From assembly GCF_001445655.1 (NCBI RefSeq), contig NZ_LNBE01000003.1, positions 682,001-746,000 of the forward strand: a DNA stretch of 64,000 nucleotides, written 5' to 3'. Positions 8,736 through 16,461 of the stretch are shown here, piece after piece. The notes under the pieces were generated by a model that had not been told where the DNA came from, did no database searches, and was given only the letters and a program-made list of their open reading frames with translations. Source of the stretch: Streptomyces roseifaciens (GTDB taxonomy: Bacteria > Actinomycetota > Actinomycetes > Streptomycetales > Streptomycetaceae). How positions within the stretch are numbered: the stretch's first letter is position 1; every line of letters starts with the position of its first letter. Made by a program: the position numbers and the translations under genes.

Positions 8736-9278
8736 GTGGACTTCGACGTCGTCGTGGAGATCCCGCAAGGCAGCCGCAACAAGTACGAGATGGACCACGA
8801 GCGCGGCCGCATCCGCCTGGACCGGCTGCTGTTCACCTCGACCCGCTACCCCGCCGACTACGGCTACATCGAGCGGACCCTCGGTGCCGACGGCGAACCT
8901 CTCGACGCCCTCGTCCTCGCGGGCGAGCCGACGTTCCCGGGGATCGTCATCAGATGCCGCGCCATCGGGATGTTCCGCATGCGCGACGAGAAGGGCGAGG
9001 ACGACAAGGTGCTGTGCGTCCCCTCGTCGGATCCGCGCCACGAGCACATGAGGGACCTGCGCCACCTCCCCGAGTTCGACCGGCTGGAGATCCAGCACTT
9101 CTTCGAGGTGTACAAGGAGCTCGAACCCGGCAAGTCCGTCGACGACGGCACCCGCTGGGCGGACCGCGCCGCCGCCGAGACGGAGATCTCCGCCTCCTAC
9201 GCGCGGGCCGCGGCGGCCCGCGCCGAGCAGGAGCAGGAGGCGGAGCAGGAGCAGGGGCAGGAGCGCCCGGCGCACTAG
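8736..9278 (+). CDS. ppa: Inorganic pyrophosphatase
   Basis: This is a family I soluble pyrophosphatase of 180 residues that hydrolyses PPi to phosphate in the cytoplasm. The family sequence starts at once with EIPQGSRNKYE, followed by the metal-binding stretch DYGYIERTLGADGEPLDALV and the KGEDDKVLCVPSSDPR and HFFEVYKELEPGK segments. The GTG at 8736 is placed by GGAGGA six bases upstream; the longer open frame reads into the repeat array and has no homology. Relative to the usual Streptomyces enzyme as I remember it, it has extra residues and a Glu/Gln-rich C-terminal tail (EQEQEAEQEQGQE). It may be a second, diverged copy (not checkable here). Confidence 0.93.
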   Translation: MDFDVVVEIPQGSRNKYEMDHERGRIRLDRLLFTSTRYPADYGYIERTLGADGEPLDALVLAGEPTFPGIVIRCRAIGMFRMRDEKGEDDKVLCVPSSDPRHEHMRDLRHLPEFDRLEIQHFFEVYKELEPGKSVDDGTRWADRAAAETEISASYARAAAARAEQEQEAEQEQGQERPAH

Positions 9279-9297
9279 CCGCTTGCCCGGGCCGGGC

Positions 9298-9711
9298 TCA
9301 GGCCTCCCGCAGCAGCGCCGCGAGGTCCCCGTCCACGTCCAGGTGGCCGCCCTCGCTGCCCGCCGGCACCAGCGCGTAGGAGCGCGCGAGGAAGCGCCGC
9401 AGCTCGGCGGTGTCGATCTGCACCATGGCCACGCCCTCGACGGCGTGGAACTCCAGCACCGTGCGGTCCGGCCCGCACGGCCACACGTGGACGTCGCCGC
9501 CCCCGGTGGGCGCGATCAGGCCGCAGGCGAGCGTCTCGCGGGCGAAGACCCATTCCACGTCCGCCCCGTCGAGGGAGGCCACGGGCGGGAAGGCGATGTG
9601 GACGGCGAAGGGATCGGAGGGTACGTAGCGCAGCTGCGCGGGGACGGCGCGGTCCTGCGGGGCCGACGCAATGAGCCGTGCCTGGACAGCCTGGTCGATG
9701 ACAGTGGACAA
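9298..9711 (-). CDS. SsgA-family sporulation/cell-division regulator (SALP)
   Basis: This 137-residue protein matches the SsgA-like family of sporulating actinomycetes, which guide septum placement, spore-wall assembly or spore separation. Family hallmarks are visible in order: P-A-x-L-R-Y-x-x-x-DPFAVHIAF, VEWVFARETLACGLIAPTGGGDVHVWPCG and a C-terminal DLAALL. No ATG or GTG fits the conserved N-terminus. The TTG at 9711 is chosen because AGGGAG lies six bases upstream and it gives the normal family length. The upstream gap holds 9-bp repeats and two hairpins. Which SALP (A-G) it is cannot be decided. Confidence 0.88.
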   Translation of the reverse strand: MSTVIDQAVQARLIASAPQDRAVPAQLRYVPSDPFAVHIAFPPVASLDGADVEWVFARETLACGLIAPTGGGDVHVWPCGPDRTVLEFHAVEGVAMVQIDTAELRRFLARSYALVPAGSEGGHLDVDGDLAALLREA

Positions 9712-9784
9712 CGCGTGCTCCCTCGCGATCGCTGTGATGTGGTGCGGGTCCTTGCGGTGGTACGGGGTGCCGGTGCGGTGGTGG

Positions 9785-9811
9785 CCGTGCGGGTCGTGCG
9801 GGTCGTGCGGT
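9785..9811. repeat. Three 9-bp tandem repeats upstream of the SsgA-like gene
   Basis: CCGTGCGGG, TCGTGCGGG and TCGTGCGGT lie head to tail about 75 bp upstream of the TTG start. They could be regulator sites or simple slippage. Confidence 0.4.
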
Positions 9812-9845
9812 TTCGTGCTGCTCCTGCCGGCGTCCGGACGCCGAC

Positions 9846-9897
9846 CGGATCCGGGAGGGATCCGCCGACTGGAGAGACGCCGTCTGAAGAGACGGCG
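9846..9897. terminator. Two adjacent hairpins in the kinase/SsgA-like gap
   Basis: CGGATCC-(GGGAG)-GGATCCG at 9846-9864 and CGCCGTCT-(GAAG)-AGACGGCG at 9878-9897 follow the stop of the sensor kinase at 10039. They probably end its transcript. The rest of the 327-bp gap looks like promoter DNA for the SsgA-like gene. Confidence 0.45.
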
Positions 9898-10038
9898 GTT
9901 CGATCGCTGCAGTGCACATGATTCAAGCGTGACCTGCATCACGATCCTTTGATTGGAAAAGACATAAGCCGTCTCAGCCATGAAATCGCTGCCCGCACGC
10001 CACTCTGTTCACTACCGCTCCTGCCGCTCCTGCCGCTC

Positions 10039-11226
10039 CTACCGCTGCACCGGCAGCACCGCCAGCACCTCCCACCCGCCGCCCGGCACCGGCCCCGCCG
10101 TCAGGGACCCGCCGATCGCGTCCGCCCGCTCGGTGAGCCCGACCAGCCCCAGGCCCCCGGTGTCCTCGGGCGCGTGGGGCGCCGGCCCGCCCGCGGGGCC
10201 GTCGTCGCGCACGGAGATGAACAGGCGCCGCTGCTCCTCGCGCAGCGTCACGCGCACGGCCGACGCCCCGGGGCTGTGCTTGGCCACGTTGGCCAGCCCC
10301 TCGGCGACGATCCGGTGGACGGAGGCGGCCAGCTCCGGGGCCGTCCCGGCGCCGAAGCGGGGGTCGACGTGCAGCTCGACCCGCACGGCGCCCGGCCCCG
10401 TCCGGCGGAAGTCGTCGACCAGCGCGCTCACCCCGTCCAGCCCGGGCAGCGGCGCGCGGTGGGCCTGGTCCTGCTGCAGTACGCGCAGCAGCCGCCGGGA
10501 CGAGGTCAGCGCCTCGTCCCCGGCCGCCTGGATGTCCCGCAGCGAGGCGGCGACCTGCTCGTCCTTGGCGACGGTGCCGGTGGCCTTGGCCAGCAGCGTC
10601 ATCGCGGCGACGTGGTGGGAGACGAAGTCGTGCAGCTCGCCCGCCAGCTCCAGGCGCTCGGCGTCGCGCGCGGCGGCCACGGCCCGGGCGCGCTCGCCGT
10701 CCCGGTAGCGCAGGCACAGGCCCGCCGAGGTGACGCCGGCCACGACCAGGGCGTAGGCGACGACGGCCGCACCGGGCGCGTCCGTGTCGCGCACGGGCGC
10801 CACCAGCACCCCGGCGGCCAGCGCGACGCCCGTCGCCACGGCGGCCCGTACCGGCGCCCGCCACGCGACGAGGGCGAGCAGCACCAGCAGGGCCGCGCTC
10901 TCGGTCAGCCCCCAGACGGGCAGGTGCTCGCCCGTGGCCATCAGGTACCCGGTCGCCGACCAGGACACCGCGATCGCCGCCGCGGCGCGCGCGGCGAGCG
11001 GCCCCCAGGGCAGCACGCACAGGGCGACCAGCAGCCCGGCGGCCCACACCACGAGGTGGGCGTGGTGGCCGCCGGCCTGCCCGGGGTGGACGGCGTCCCG
11101 GGTCAGCAGGCGGCCCTCCAGCAGCCACAGGCCGCACAGGCCGGCCAGCAGCCAGCCCCGGCGGCGCCTGGCCCGGGACGGGGCGGCGGTCCCGGCGGGG
11201 GAGAACAGCAGGGATGTCGGCGTCAT
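10039..11226 (-). CDS. Orphan NarL-type sensor histidine kinase
   Basis: This is a 395-residue HisKA_3 kinase. Residues 25-185 are mostly hydrophobic with about five or six membrane helices and little external sequence. The DHp helix carries the phospho-acceptor His in LAGELHDFVSHHVAAM. The HATPase region has the N-box EGLANVAKHSPGA and the G2-like GLGLVGLTERADAIGG lid. No response regulator is encoded on either side, which is unusual because most kinases of this class sit next to a NarL regulator. It could have lost its partner or act on a distant regulator. The start is an ATG without a strong ribosome site. Confidence 0.88.
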   Translation of the reverse strand: MTPTSLLFSPAGTAAPSRARRRRGWLLAGLCGLWLLEGRLLTRDAVHPGQAGGHHAHLVVWAAGLLVALCVLPWGPLAARAAAAIAVSWSATGYLMATGEHLPVWGLTESAALLVLLALVAWRAPVRAAVATGVALAAGVLVAPVRDTDAPGAAVVAYALVVAGVTSAGLCLRYRDGERARAVAAARDAERLELAGELHDFVSHHVAAMTLLAKATGTVAKDEQVAASLRDIQAAGDEALTSSRRLLRVLQQDQAHRAPLPGLDGVSALVDDFRRTGPGAVRVELHVDPRFGAGTAPELAASVHRIVAEGLANVAKHSPGASAVRVTLREEQRRLFISVRDDGPAGGPAPHAPEDTGGLGLVGLTERADAIGGSLTAGPVPGGGWEVLAVLPVQR

Positions 11227-11398
11227 GCGCTCACGCTAGGCGGGGGTGCGGAGCCCGGGGATCGCCCGTAAAGCCACACCCGCCCCGGCCAAAAGGATGA
11301 ACGTTGGACGGCTTGTGCGGCAGCGGCTCGGCGGCGGGCGGGCGCGGCAGCGGAGGTCCCGTGGACGGCCCGCCCTGCGTCGGCTAGCTTCCCCGGTC

Positions 11399-12517
11399 AT
11401 GAGACGGACGGGGAAGACGTTACGCAGACTGTGCGGACTGACGGGGGCGCTCACCGGCGCCGTGCTCGCGCTGGCGGTGACCACCGCACCGGCCCGTGCC
11501 GGGAGCGGGGGCGCAGGCCCGGCATGGGAGGGCAGGGGCGCCGGCCCGGCGTGGGAGAGCAGGGACGCCGGCACCGACGCCCGCTTCCGGGGGCTCGCGG
11601 CCGTCAGCCGCTCCACGGCGTGGGCCGCCGGCACGAAGGGGACGGTCCTGCTCACCCGCGACGGCGGGCGCAGCTGGCGGAACGTCTCGCCGCCCGGCGC
11701 CGACGCGCTCGAATTCCGCGACGTGGAGGCGTTCGACGGCCGCCGCGCCGTCGTGCTGGCCATCGGCGAGGGCGAGGCGTCCAGGGTCTTCCGCACGGAC
11801 GACGGCGGCAGCACCTGGACGGAGACCTTCCGCAACACCGACCCGAAGGCGTTCTACGACTGCCTGACCTTCTTCGACCCGCGCCACGGCATCGCCCTCG
11901 GCGACCCCGTGGACGGCAGGTTCCGCATCCTCGCCACCGGCGACGGCGGCCGCAGCTGGCGCGTCCTGCCCGCCCGCGGCATGCCGGCCGCCCTCCCCGG
12001 CGAGGCCGCGTTCGCGGCGAGCGGCCAGTGCGTGGTGAGCTCCGGCCGGCACGACGCCTGGATCGCCACCGGCGGCGCCGCGTCCTCCCGCGTCCTGCAC
12101 TCCGCCGACCGCGGCCGCACCTGGACCGTCGCGGGCACGCCCGTCCCCGCAGGCGACTCCGCGCGCGGCGTCTTCGGCCTCGCCTTCCGCGACCGGACGC
12201 ACGGTCTGGCCGTCGGCGGTGACTACCGCACCGGGCAGTCCTCGGAGCGGGCCGCGGCCGTCAGCGGCGACGGCGGCACGACCTGGACGACCGCCTCCCG
12301 CCCGCCCGGCTCCTACCGTTCCGGCGTCGCCTGGCTGCCGCACAGCCGCACCACGGCGCTCGCGGTCGGCCCGGCCGGCAGCGACCTCACCACGGACGGC
12401 GGCCGCACCTGGCGCGCCTTCGACACCGGCTCGTACGACACGGTGGACTGCGCGCCGGACGGCGGCTGCTGGGCGGCGGGGGAGAAGGGGCGTCTCGCCC
12501 GGCTCAGCGGCCGGTAG
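11399..12517 (+). CDS. Secreted beta-propeller protein with BNR/Asp-box repeats
   Basis: This is a 372-residue exported protein. Residues 1-34 form a signal peptide (MRRTGKTLRR, hydrophobic core, then APARA). At least six Asp-box motifs follow: RDGGRSWR, TDDGGSTWT, GDGGRSWR, ADRGRTWT, GDGGTTWT and TDGGRTWR. This predicts a six- or seven-bladed propeller of the YCF48/sialidase-like class. No sialidase catalytic residues are recognisable, so an enzymatic role is not claimed. The start ATG lacks a clear ribosome site. Codon 8 (11420-11422) is TTA, so with this start translation would need the bldA leucyl-tRNA. Confidence 0.82.
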   Translation: MRRTGKTLRRLCGLTGALTGAVLALAVTTAPARAGSGGAGPAWEGRGAGPAWESRDAGTDARFRGLAAVSRSTAWAAGTKGTVLLTRDGGRSWRNVSPPGADALEFRDVEAFDGRRAVVLAIGEGEASRVFRTDDGGSTWTETFRNTDPKAFYDCLTFFDPRHGIALGDPVDGRFRILATGDGGRSWRVLPARGMPAALPGEAAFAASGQCVVSSGRHDAWIATGGAASSRVLHSADRGRTWTVAGTPVPAGDSARGVFGLAFRDRTHGLAVGGDYRTGQSSERAAAVSGDGGTTWTTASRPPGSYRSGVAWLPHSRTTALAVGPAGSDLTTDGGRTWRAFDTGSYDTVDCAPDGGCWAAGEKGRLARLSGR

Positions 12518-12534
12518 GCGCGCCCGGGGCGGCG

Positions 12535-12560
12535 GGAACTGCGGTCAGGACGGCAGTTCC
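12535..12560. terminator. Hairpin between convergent genes
   Basis: GGAACTGC and GCAGTTCC pair around a 10-nt loop between the Asp-box gene and the yciI-like gene, overlapping the latter's last codons. It could serve both strands. Confidence 0.45.
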
Positions 12561-12844
12561 TGCCGGTAGGACTCCAGGGCGGGGGCCGTCTTCGTCGGGA
12601 TGAACTCGGTGATGGAGTACTCGCACACCCCCGCCACGCTGAACGGGTCGCTCCGCGTGATCTCCTCGATCTTCGCCCGGTCCTCCCCGACGGCGAGGAT
12701 GACACCGCCGTCCCGGGGCACCTTCCGGCCGGAGGCGATGAAGACGCCGGACGCGTAGTGCGCGTCCAGCCAGGCGACGTGCTCGGCGAGGGCGGCGTCG
12801 ATGCGCTCGATCGGCGCGATGTAGGTCAGCTCCAGTACGAACAT
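12545..12844 (-). CDS. YciI-family protein
   Basis: This is a 99-residue single-domain YciI-like protein with a ferredoxin-like alpha/beta fold. It begins MFVLELTYIAPIERIDAALAEH and shows the conserved HVAWLDAHY, ASGRKVPRDGG and DPFSVAGV blocks. The His-Asp pair of the family (AEHVAWLD) is present. The biochemical role of this family is poorly defined; some members act in chlorinated-catechol degradation. The ATG at 12844 lies only 38 bp from the endonuclease V start on the other strand, so the two share a very short divergent promoter region. Confidence 0.88.
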   Translation of the reverse strand: MFVLELTYIAPIERIDAALAEHVAWLDAHYASGVFIASGRKVPRDGGVILAVGEDRAKIEEITRSDPFSVAGVCEYSITEFIPTKTAPALESYRQELPS

Positions 12845-12882
12845 GATCGCCAGGCTACGCGGCGGGTAGCGTGACCCGCACT

Positions 12883-13587
12883 ATGAGCATGGCAGAGGTA
12901 ACCGACGTACCGCCCGGGTGGCCCACGACCGAGGCGGAAGCGACCGCCCTCCAGGACGACTTGCGGGGCCGCGCCGTCCTGGACGAACCTGGGCCCCCGC
13001 CCGGCGAGCCGCTCGTGGCCGTCGGCGTCGACGTGGCCTACGACGACGAGCGGGACGTCGTCGTGGCCGCCGCCGTCGCCCTGGACACCGCCACCATGAA
13101 CGTGGTGGAGGAGGCGACGGCCGTCGGCCGGGTCGCCTTCCCGTACGTGCCCGGGCTGCTCGCCTTCCGCGAGATCCCCACCGTGCTCGCCGCCCTGGAA
13201 CGGCTCCGCGTCACCCCCGGCCTGGTCGTCTGCGACGGCTACGGCCTCGCCCACCCGCGCCGCTTCGGCCTCGCCAGCCACCTGGGCGTCGTGACCGGCC
13301 TACCGACGATCGGCGTCGCCAAGAACCCCTTCACCTTCCGCTACGACGCCCCCGGGCCGCACCGCGGCGACACCTCGCCCCTCCTCGACGGCGACGAGGA
13401 AGTGGGCCGCGCCCTGCGCACCCAGTCCGGCGTCAAACCGGTCTTCGTCTCCGTCGGCCACCGCACCGGCCTCGACAACGCCACCGCCCACACCCTCGCC
13501 CTGGCCCCCGCCTTCCGCCTCCCGGAAACGACGAGAGCGGCGGACAGCCTGTGCCGGCGGGCGCTGAAGGGGCTGGTGGCGGGGTGA
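12883..13587 (+). CDS. nfi: Endonuclease V
   Basis: This 234-residue enzyme nicks DNA (or RNA) near deaminated purines, chiefly inosine, and belongs to alternative excision repair. Catalytic landmarks are visible: Asp50 in VGVDVAYDD, the wedge and glutamate segment PYVPGLLAFRE (residues 87-97), Asp118 in VVCDGYGLAHPRRFGLASHLGV, and Lys in GVAKNPF. The usual DG(H/Q)G is DGYG here. The ATG at 12883 is chosen; an in-frame GTG four codons upstream is also possible. The coding region is complete and of normal length. It is divergent from the yciI-like gene with almost no spacer, suggesting leaderless or near-leaderless transcripts. Confidence 0.92.
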   Translation: MSMAEVTDVPPGWPTTEAEATALQDDLRGRAVLDEPGPPPGEPLVAVGVDVAYDDERDVVVAAAVALDTATMNVVEEATAVGRVAFPYVPGLLAFREIPTVLAALERLRVTPGLVVCDGYGLAHPRRFGLASHLGVVTGLPTIGVAKNPFTFRYDAPGPHRGDTSPLLDGDEEVGRALRTQSGVKPVFVSVGHRTGLDNATAHTLALAPAFRLPETTRAADSLCRRALKGLVAG

Positions 13588-13717
13588 CGGGCTGACGGGC
13601 GGTCACGTACCGCCCGGCGGCGGAGCGGCCCCACGGCGGTGCACGGCGCCGACATACTGACCCCGCCCCCTCCCGAAGGCTCGGCGCGGCCCGTACCGCG
13701 CCGGAAAGGCGGTCGCC

Positions 13718-14653
13718 ATGGGTCTGCCCGTTCCCCTGTCCGGAGTCGTTCCGCCGCTCTGCACGCCGCTCACCCCGTCCGGCGAGGTCGACACCCGCTC
13801 GCTCGGCTCGCTCGTGGAGCACGTGCTCGCAGCCGGTGTCCACGCGGTCTTCGTGCTCGGATCCAGCGGGGAGACGGCCTACCTGGACGACGCCCGGCGC
13901 TGCACCGCGCTGCGGGCCGCCGTCGACGCCGTCGCCGGGCGGGTGCCGGTGCTCGCCGGGGTGGTCGACATGACCACCGCCCGCGTCCTGGACCACGCCC
14001 GGGCCGCCGCCGCGCTCGGCGCGGACGCGCTCGTCGCCACCGCTCCCTTCTACACCGCCACCCACCCGGCAGAGGTCCGTGACCACTTCCGCCGCATCCG
14101 GGCCGGCGCCGGGCTTCCCCTCGTCGCGTACGACATCCCCCCGTCCGTCCCCACCAGGCTGGACGCCGGGATCCTCCTGCCCCTCGCCGAGGACGGGACG
14201 CTGGCCGGGCTCAAGGACAGCAGCGGCGATGCCGGCGGGCTGCGCCGGCTCCTCGTCGAACTGCGGCGGCGCGGCCTCGATGACTCGTTCGCCGTGCTGA
14301 CCGGGTCCGAACTGGCGGTCGACGGGGCCCTGCTGGCGGGGGCGCACGGCGTCGTCCCGGGGCTGGGCAACGTGGACCCGGCCGGGTACGTACGGCTGTA
14401 CGAGCACGCCCGTGCGGGCCGCTGGGCCGAGGCGGCCGCCGAACAGGACCGGCTCGCGGCCCTGTTCGCGCTCATCGGGACGGGCGACCTCACCGGCATG
14501 AGCTGGAGCGCGTCCGCACTGGGCGGCTTCAAGGCGGCCCTGCACCTCCTGGGGGTCATCGACTGCCCGGCGACGGCCGCCCCGCAGCGCCCCCTGCCCG
14601 GCGCGGCCGTGGACGCCGTGCGGCACCACCTGGCGGAGGCCGGGCTGCTGTGA
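13718..14653 (+). CDS. DapA/NanA-superfamily aldolase (dihydrodipicolinate synthase-like)
   Basis: This is a 311-residue class I aldolase of the DHDPS/N-acetylneuraminate lyase superfamily. The Schiff-base lysine is Lys166 in LAGLKDSSGD and the active-site tyrosine is Tyr138 in VAYDIPPSV (usually YNIP). The substrate carboxylate loop is GSSGETAYL (residues 48-56), where true DapA has GTTGE. These differences, and the absence of lysine genes nearby, argue for a lyase on a sugar acid or other 2-oxo acid rather than lysine biosynthesis. The substrate is unknown. The ATG follows GGAAAGGCGG. Confidence 0.86.
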   Translation: MGLPVPLSGVVPPLCTPLTPSGEVDTRSLGSLVEHVLAAGVHAVFVLGSSGETAYLDDARRCTALRAAVDAVAGRVPVLAGVVDMTTARVLDHARAAAALGADALVATAPFYTATHPAEVRDHFRRIRAGAGLPLVAYDIPPSVPTRLDAGILLPLAEDGTLAGLKDSSGDAGGLRRLLVELRRRGLDDSFAVLTGSELAVDGALLAGAHGVVPGLGNVDPAGYVRLYEHARAGRWAEAAAEQDRLAALFALIGTGDLTGMSWSASALGGFKAALHLLGVIDCPATAAPQRPLPGAAVDAVRHHLAEAGLL

Positions 14654-14754
14654 TCCCGGGCGGAGCCGGAGATCCCCGGTGATGTCAGACCTGCGGGCTA
14701 GCGTTGTACGGGCAAGAGGCACAGAGGCGCATGCGCACACCCCGGAGGCATCCC

Positions 14755-15132
14755 ATGACCTTGTCCGCCCCTCTCAAGGCCCGCGCGAAGGTGCGGGAAT
14801 TCGCGCTCTCGCTGCCCGGCACCGTCGAGGAGTTCCCCTGGGAGGAGGACGCTGTCGTCAAGGTCAACAAGAAGATCTTCGTCTTCCTCGGCTCCGAGGG
14901 GAACACCGAGACGCCCGGCATCTCGGTCAAGCTCAAGGACGAGGAGGTGCACGGCCACGCCATGGCCGTCCCCGGCGCGGCGCCCACGTCCTACGGCCTC
15001 GGCAGACACGGCTGGGTGTCGGTCCCGCTCACCGGGGAGAGCGCCCCGGCGGAGGTGCTGTGCGACTGGGTGGAGGAGAGCTACCGGACCATCGCCCCCA
15101 AGCGCCTCGTCGCCGAGCTCGACGCGGGCTGA
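14755..15132 (+). CDS. MmcQ/YjbR-family protein
   Basis: This is a 125-residue protein of the YjbR fold family, which resembles a double-wing DNA-binding domain. Visible blocks are ALSLPGTVEEFPWEED, VNKKIFVFLG, SVKLKDEE and GRHGWVSVPL. Its function is not established in any close homologue I can name. The ATG at 14755 has GGAGG six bases upstream. It stands alone between the aldolase and the fatty-acid operon, separated from the latter by about 190 bp of promoter DNA. Confidence 0.85.
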   Translation: MTLSAPLKARAKVREFALSLPGTVEEFPWEEDAVVKVNKKIFVFLGSEGNTETPGISVKLKDEEVHGHAMAVPGAAPTSYGLGRHGWVSVPLTGESAPAEVLCDWVEESYRTIAPKRLVAELDAG

Positions 15133-15203
15133 GCCGGTCCGAAGTGCGCTGCCGGGGGAGCGATGTGACGCCGCGGCCGGGAGCCGAGGTCTTGTGAAAA
15201 CTG

Positions 15204-15213
15204 GAACCTGTTC
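15204..15213. promoter_or_regulatory. GAAC-N2-GTTC operator-like site
   Basis: A GAAC-CT-GTTC inverted repeat lies in an A/T-richer stretch about 110 bp upstream of the CoA-transferase gene. It resembles the T-N2-AAC-N2-GTT-N2-A pattern known for KstR-type TetR repressors of actinobacterial lipid and sterol catabolism, with one end mismatch. The assignment is inference. Confidence 0.4.
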
Positions 15214-15226
15214 TTAGCATCGCGAG

Positions 15227-15247
15227 TGTGACAGCAGTTGTGTCACA
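15227..15247. promoter_or_regulatory. 21-bp inverted repeat TGTGACA-N7-TGTCACA
   Basis: The 7-bp arms are perfect and their centres are 14 bp apart. It lies just upstream of the 14-bp direct repeats and 75 bp before the first gene of the beta-oxidation operon. Confidence 0.45.
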
Positions 15248-15250
15248 GAC

Positions 15251-15306
15251 GTCGTATCGCCGAGGTCGTATCACCGAGGTCGTTTCACCGAAGTCGGGTC
15301 ACAAAG
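15251..15306. repeat. Four 14-bp direct repeats in the beta-oxidation operon leader
   Basis: Four consecutive units start GTCG: GTCGTATCGCCGAG, GTCGTATCACCGAG, GTCGTTTCACCGAA and a diverged GTCGGGTCACAAAG. They end 15 bp before the CoA-transferase ATG. They may be repeated protein sites or part of the 5' leader. Confidence 0.65.
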
Positions 15307-15321
15307 CCACAGGGGGTCCGG

Positions 15322-16461
15322 ATGACCGGGACAGCCGGCGGTCCGCTCGACGGCGTGCGCGTCGTCGAGCTCGCGGGAATCGGGCCCGGCCCGTTCGCCG
15401 CCATGCTCCTGGCCGACCTCGGGGCCGACGTCGTCCGCATCGACCGTCCCGGCGGCCCCGGCCTGCACATCGCCCCGTCCCGCGACGTCACCAACCGCAA
15501 CAAGCGCTCGGTGACGGCCGACCTCAAGACCGCCGAAGGCCGCCGCGCGGTCCTCGACCTCGCCGCCCGGGCCGACGTGCTGATCGAGGGCTACCGGCCC
15601 GGCGTCGCCGAGCGGCTCGGCGTAGGCCCCGACGCCTGCCTCGCCCGCAACCCCCGCCTGGTCTACGGGCGGATGACCGGCTGGGGCCAGCACGGCCCCC
15701 TCGCCGACACCGCCGGCCACGACATCGCCTACATCGCCGTCACCGGCGCCCTCGGCCTGTCCGGCCCGGCCGACGGGCCTCCCGCCTTCCCCGCCAACCT
15801 CCTCGGCGACTTCGGCGGCGGCGCGCTCTACCTGGTCGTCGGCGTCCTCGCCGCCCTCCACCACGCCCGCGCCGCCGGCACCGGGCAGGTCGTCGACGCG
15901 GCCATCGTCGACGGCACCGCCCACCTCACCGCGCTCCTCCACGGCATGCTCGCCGCCGGCGCCTGGCAGGACCGGCGCGAGGCCAACTTCTTCGACGGCG
16001 GATCGCCCTTCTACGGCACGTACGAGGCGGCCGACGGCGGCCACATGGCGGTCGGCGCCCTCGAACAGCGCTTCTACACGGAGTTCATGGACCTCCTCGG
16101 CCTCGCCGAGCTCGCGCCCGCCCGCGACGACCCGTCCCGCTGGGGCGAGCTGCGCGCCGCCGTCGCCGCCCGCTTCCGCACGCGCACCCGCGCCGAGTGG
16201 ACGGCCGTCTTCGACGGCTCCGACGCCTGCGTCGCCCCCGTGCTCTCCCTGCGCGAGGCCCCCGGCCACCCGCACCTCGCCGCCCGCGGCACCTTCGTCG
16301 AGCACGCCGGCCTCACCCAGCCCGCCCCCGCCCCGCGCTTCTCCGCCACCCCCGGCTCCGTCCGCCGCCCGCCCGCGCGGCCCGGCGCGGACACCGCCGA
16401 GGTGGCGCGGGACTGGGACGTCCCCAGCCTCGAGTCGCTCCAGAAGGGCCCGCAGTCATGA
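15322..16461 (+). CDS. Alpha-methylacyl-CoA racemase / family III CoA-transferase
   Basis: This is a 379-residue family III CoA-transferase fold protein closest in motif content to alpha-methylacyl-CoA racemases, which epimerise 2-methyl branched acyl-CoAs so that acyl-CoA dehydrogenase can act. Visible signatures are GVRVVELAGIGPGPFAAMLLADLGADV, the His in TAGHDIAYIAVTGAL, the Asp in NLLGDFGGGALY and Glu in ALEQRFYTEFM, equivalent to the His/Asp/Glu set of mycobacterial racemase as I recall it. The ATG follows AGGGGG. The stop overlaps the next start as ATGA. Its operon position suggests degradation of methyl-branched fatty acids, which streptomycetes make in large amounts. Confidence 0.88.
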   Translation: MTGTAGGPLDGVRVVELAGIGPGPFAAMLLADLGADVVRIDRPGGPGLHIAPSRDVTNRNKRSVTADLKTAEGRRAVLDLAARADVLIEGYRPGVAERLGVGPDACLARNPRLVYGRMTGWGQHGPLADTAGHDIAYIAVTGALGLSGPADGPPAFPANLLGDFGGGALYLVVGVLAALHHARAAGTGQVVDAAIVDGTAHLTALLHGMLAAGAWQDRREANFFDGGSPFYGTYEAADGGHMAVGALEQRFYTEFMDLLGLAELAPARDDPSRWGELRAAVAARFRTRTRAEWTAVFDGSDACVAPVLSLREAPGHPHLAARGTFVEHAGLTQPAPAPRFSATPGSVRRPPARPGADTAEVARDWDVPSLESLQKGPQS

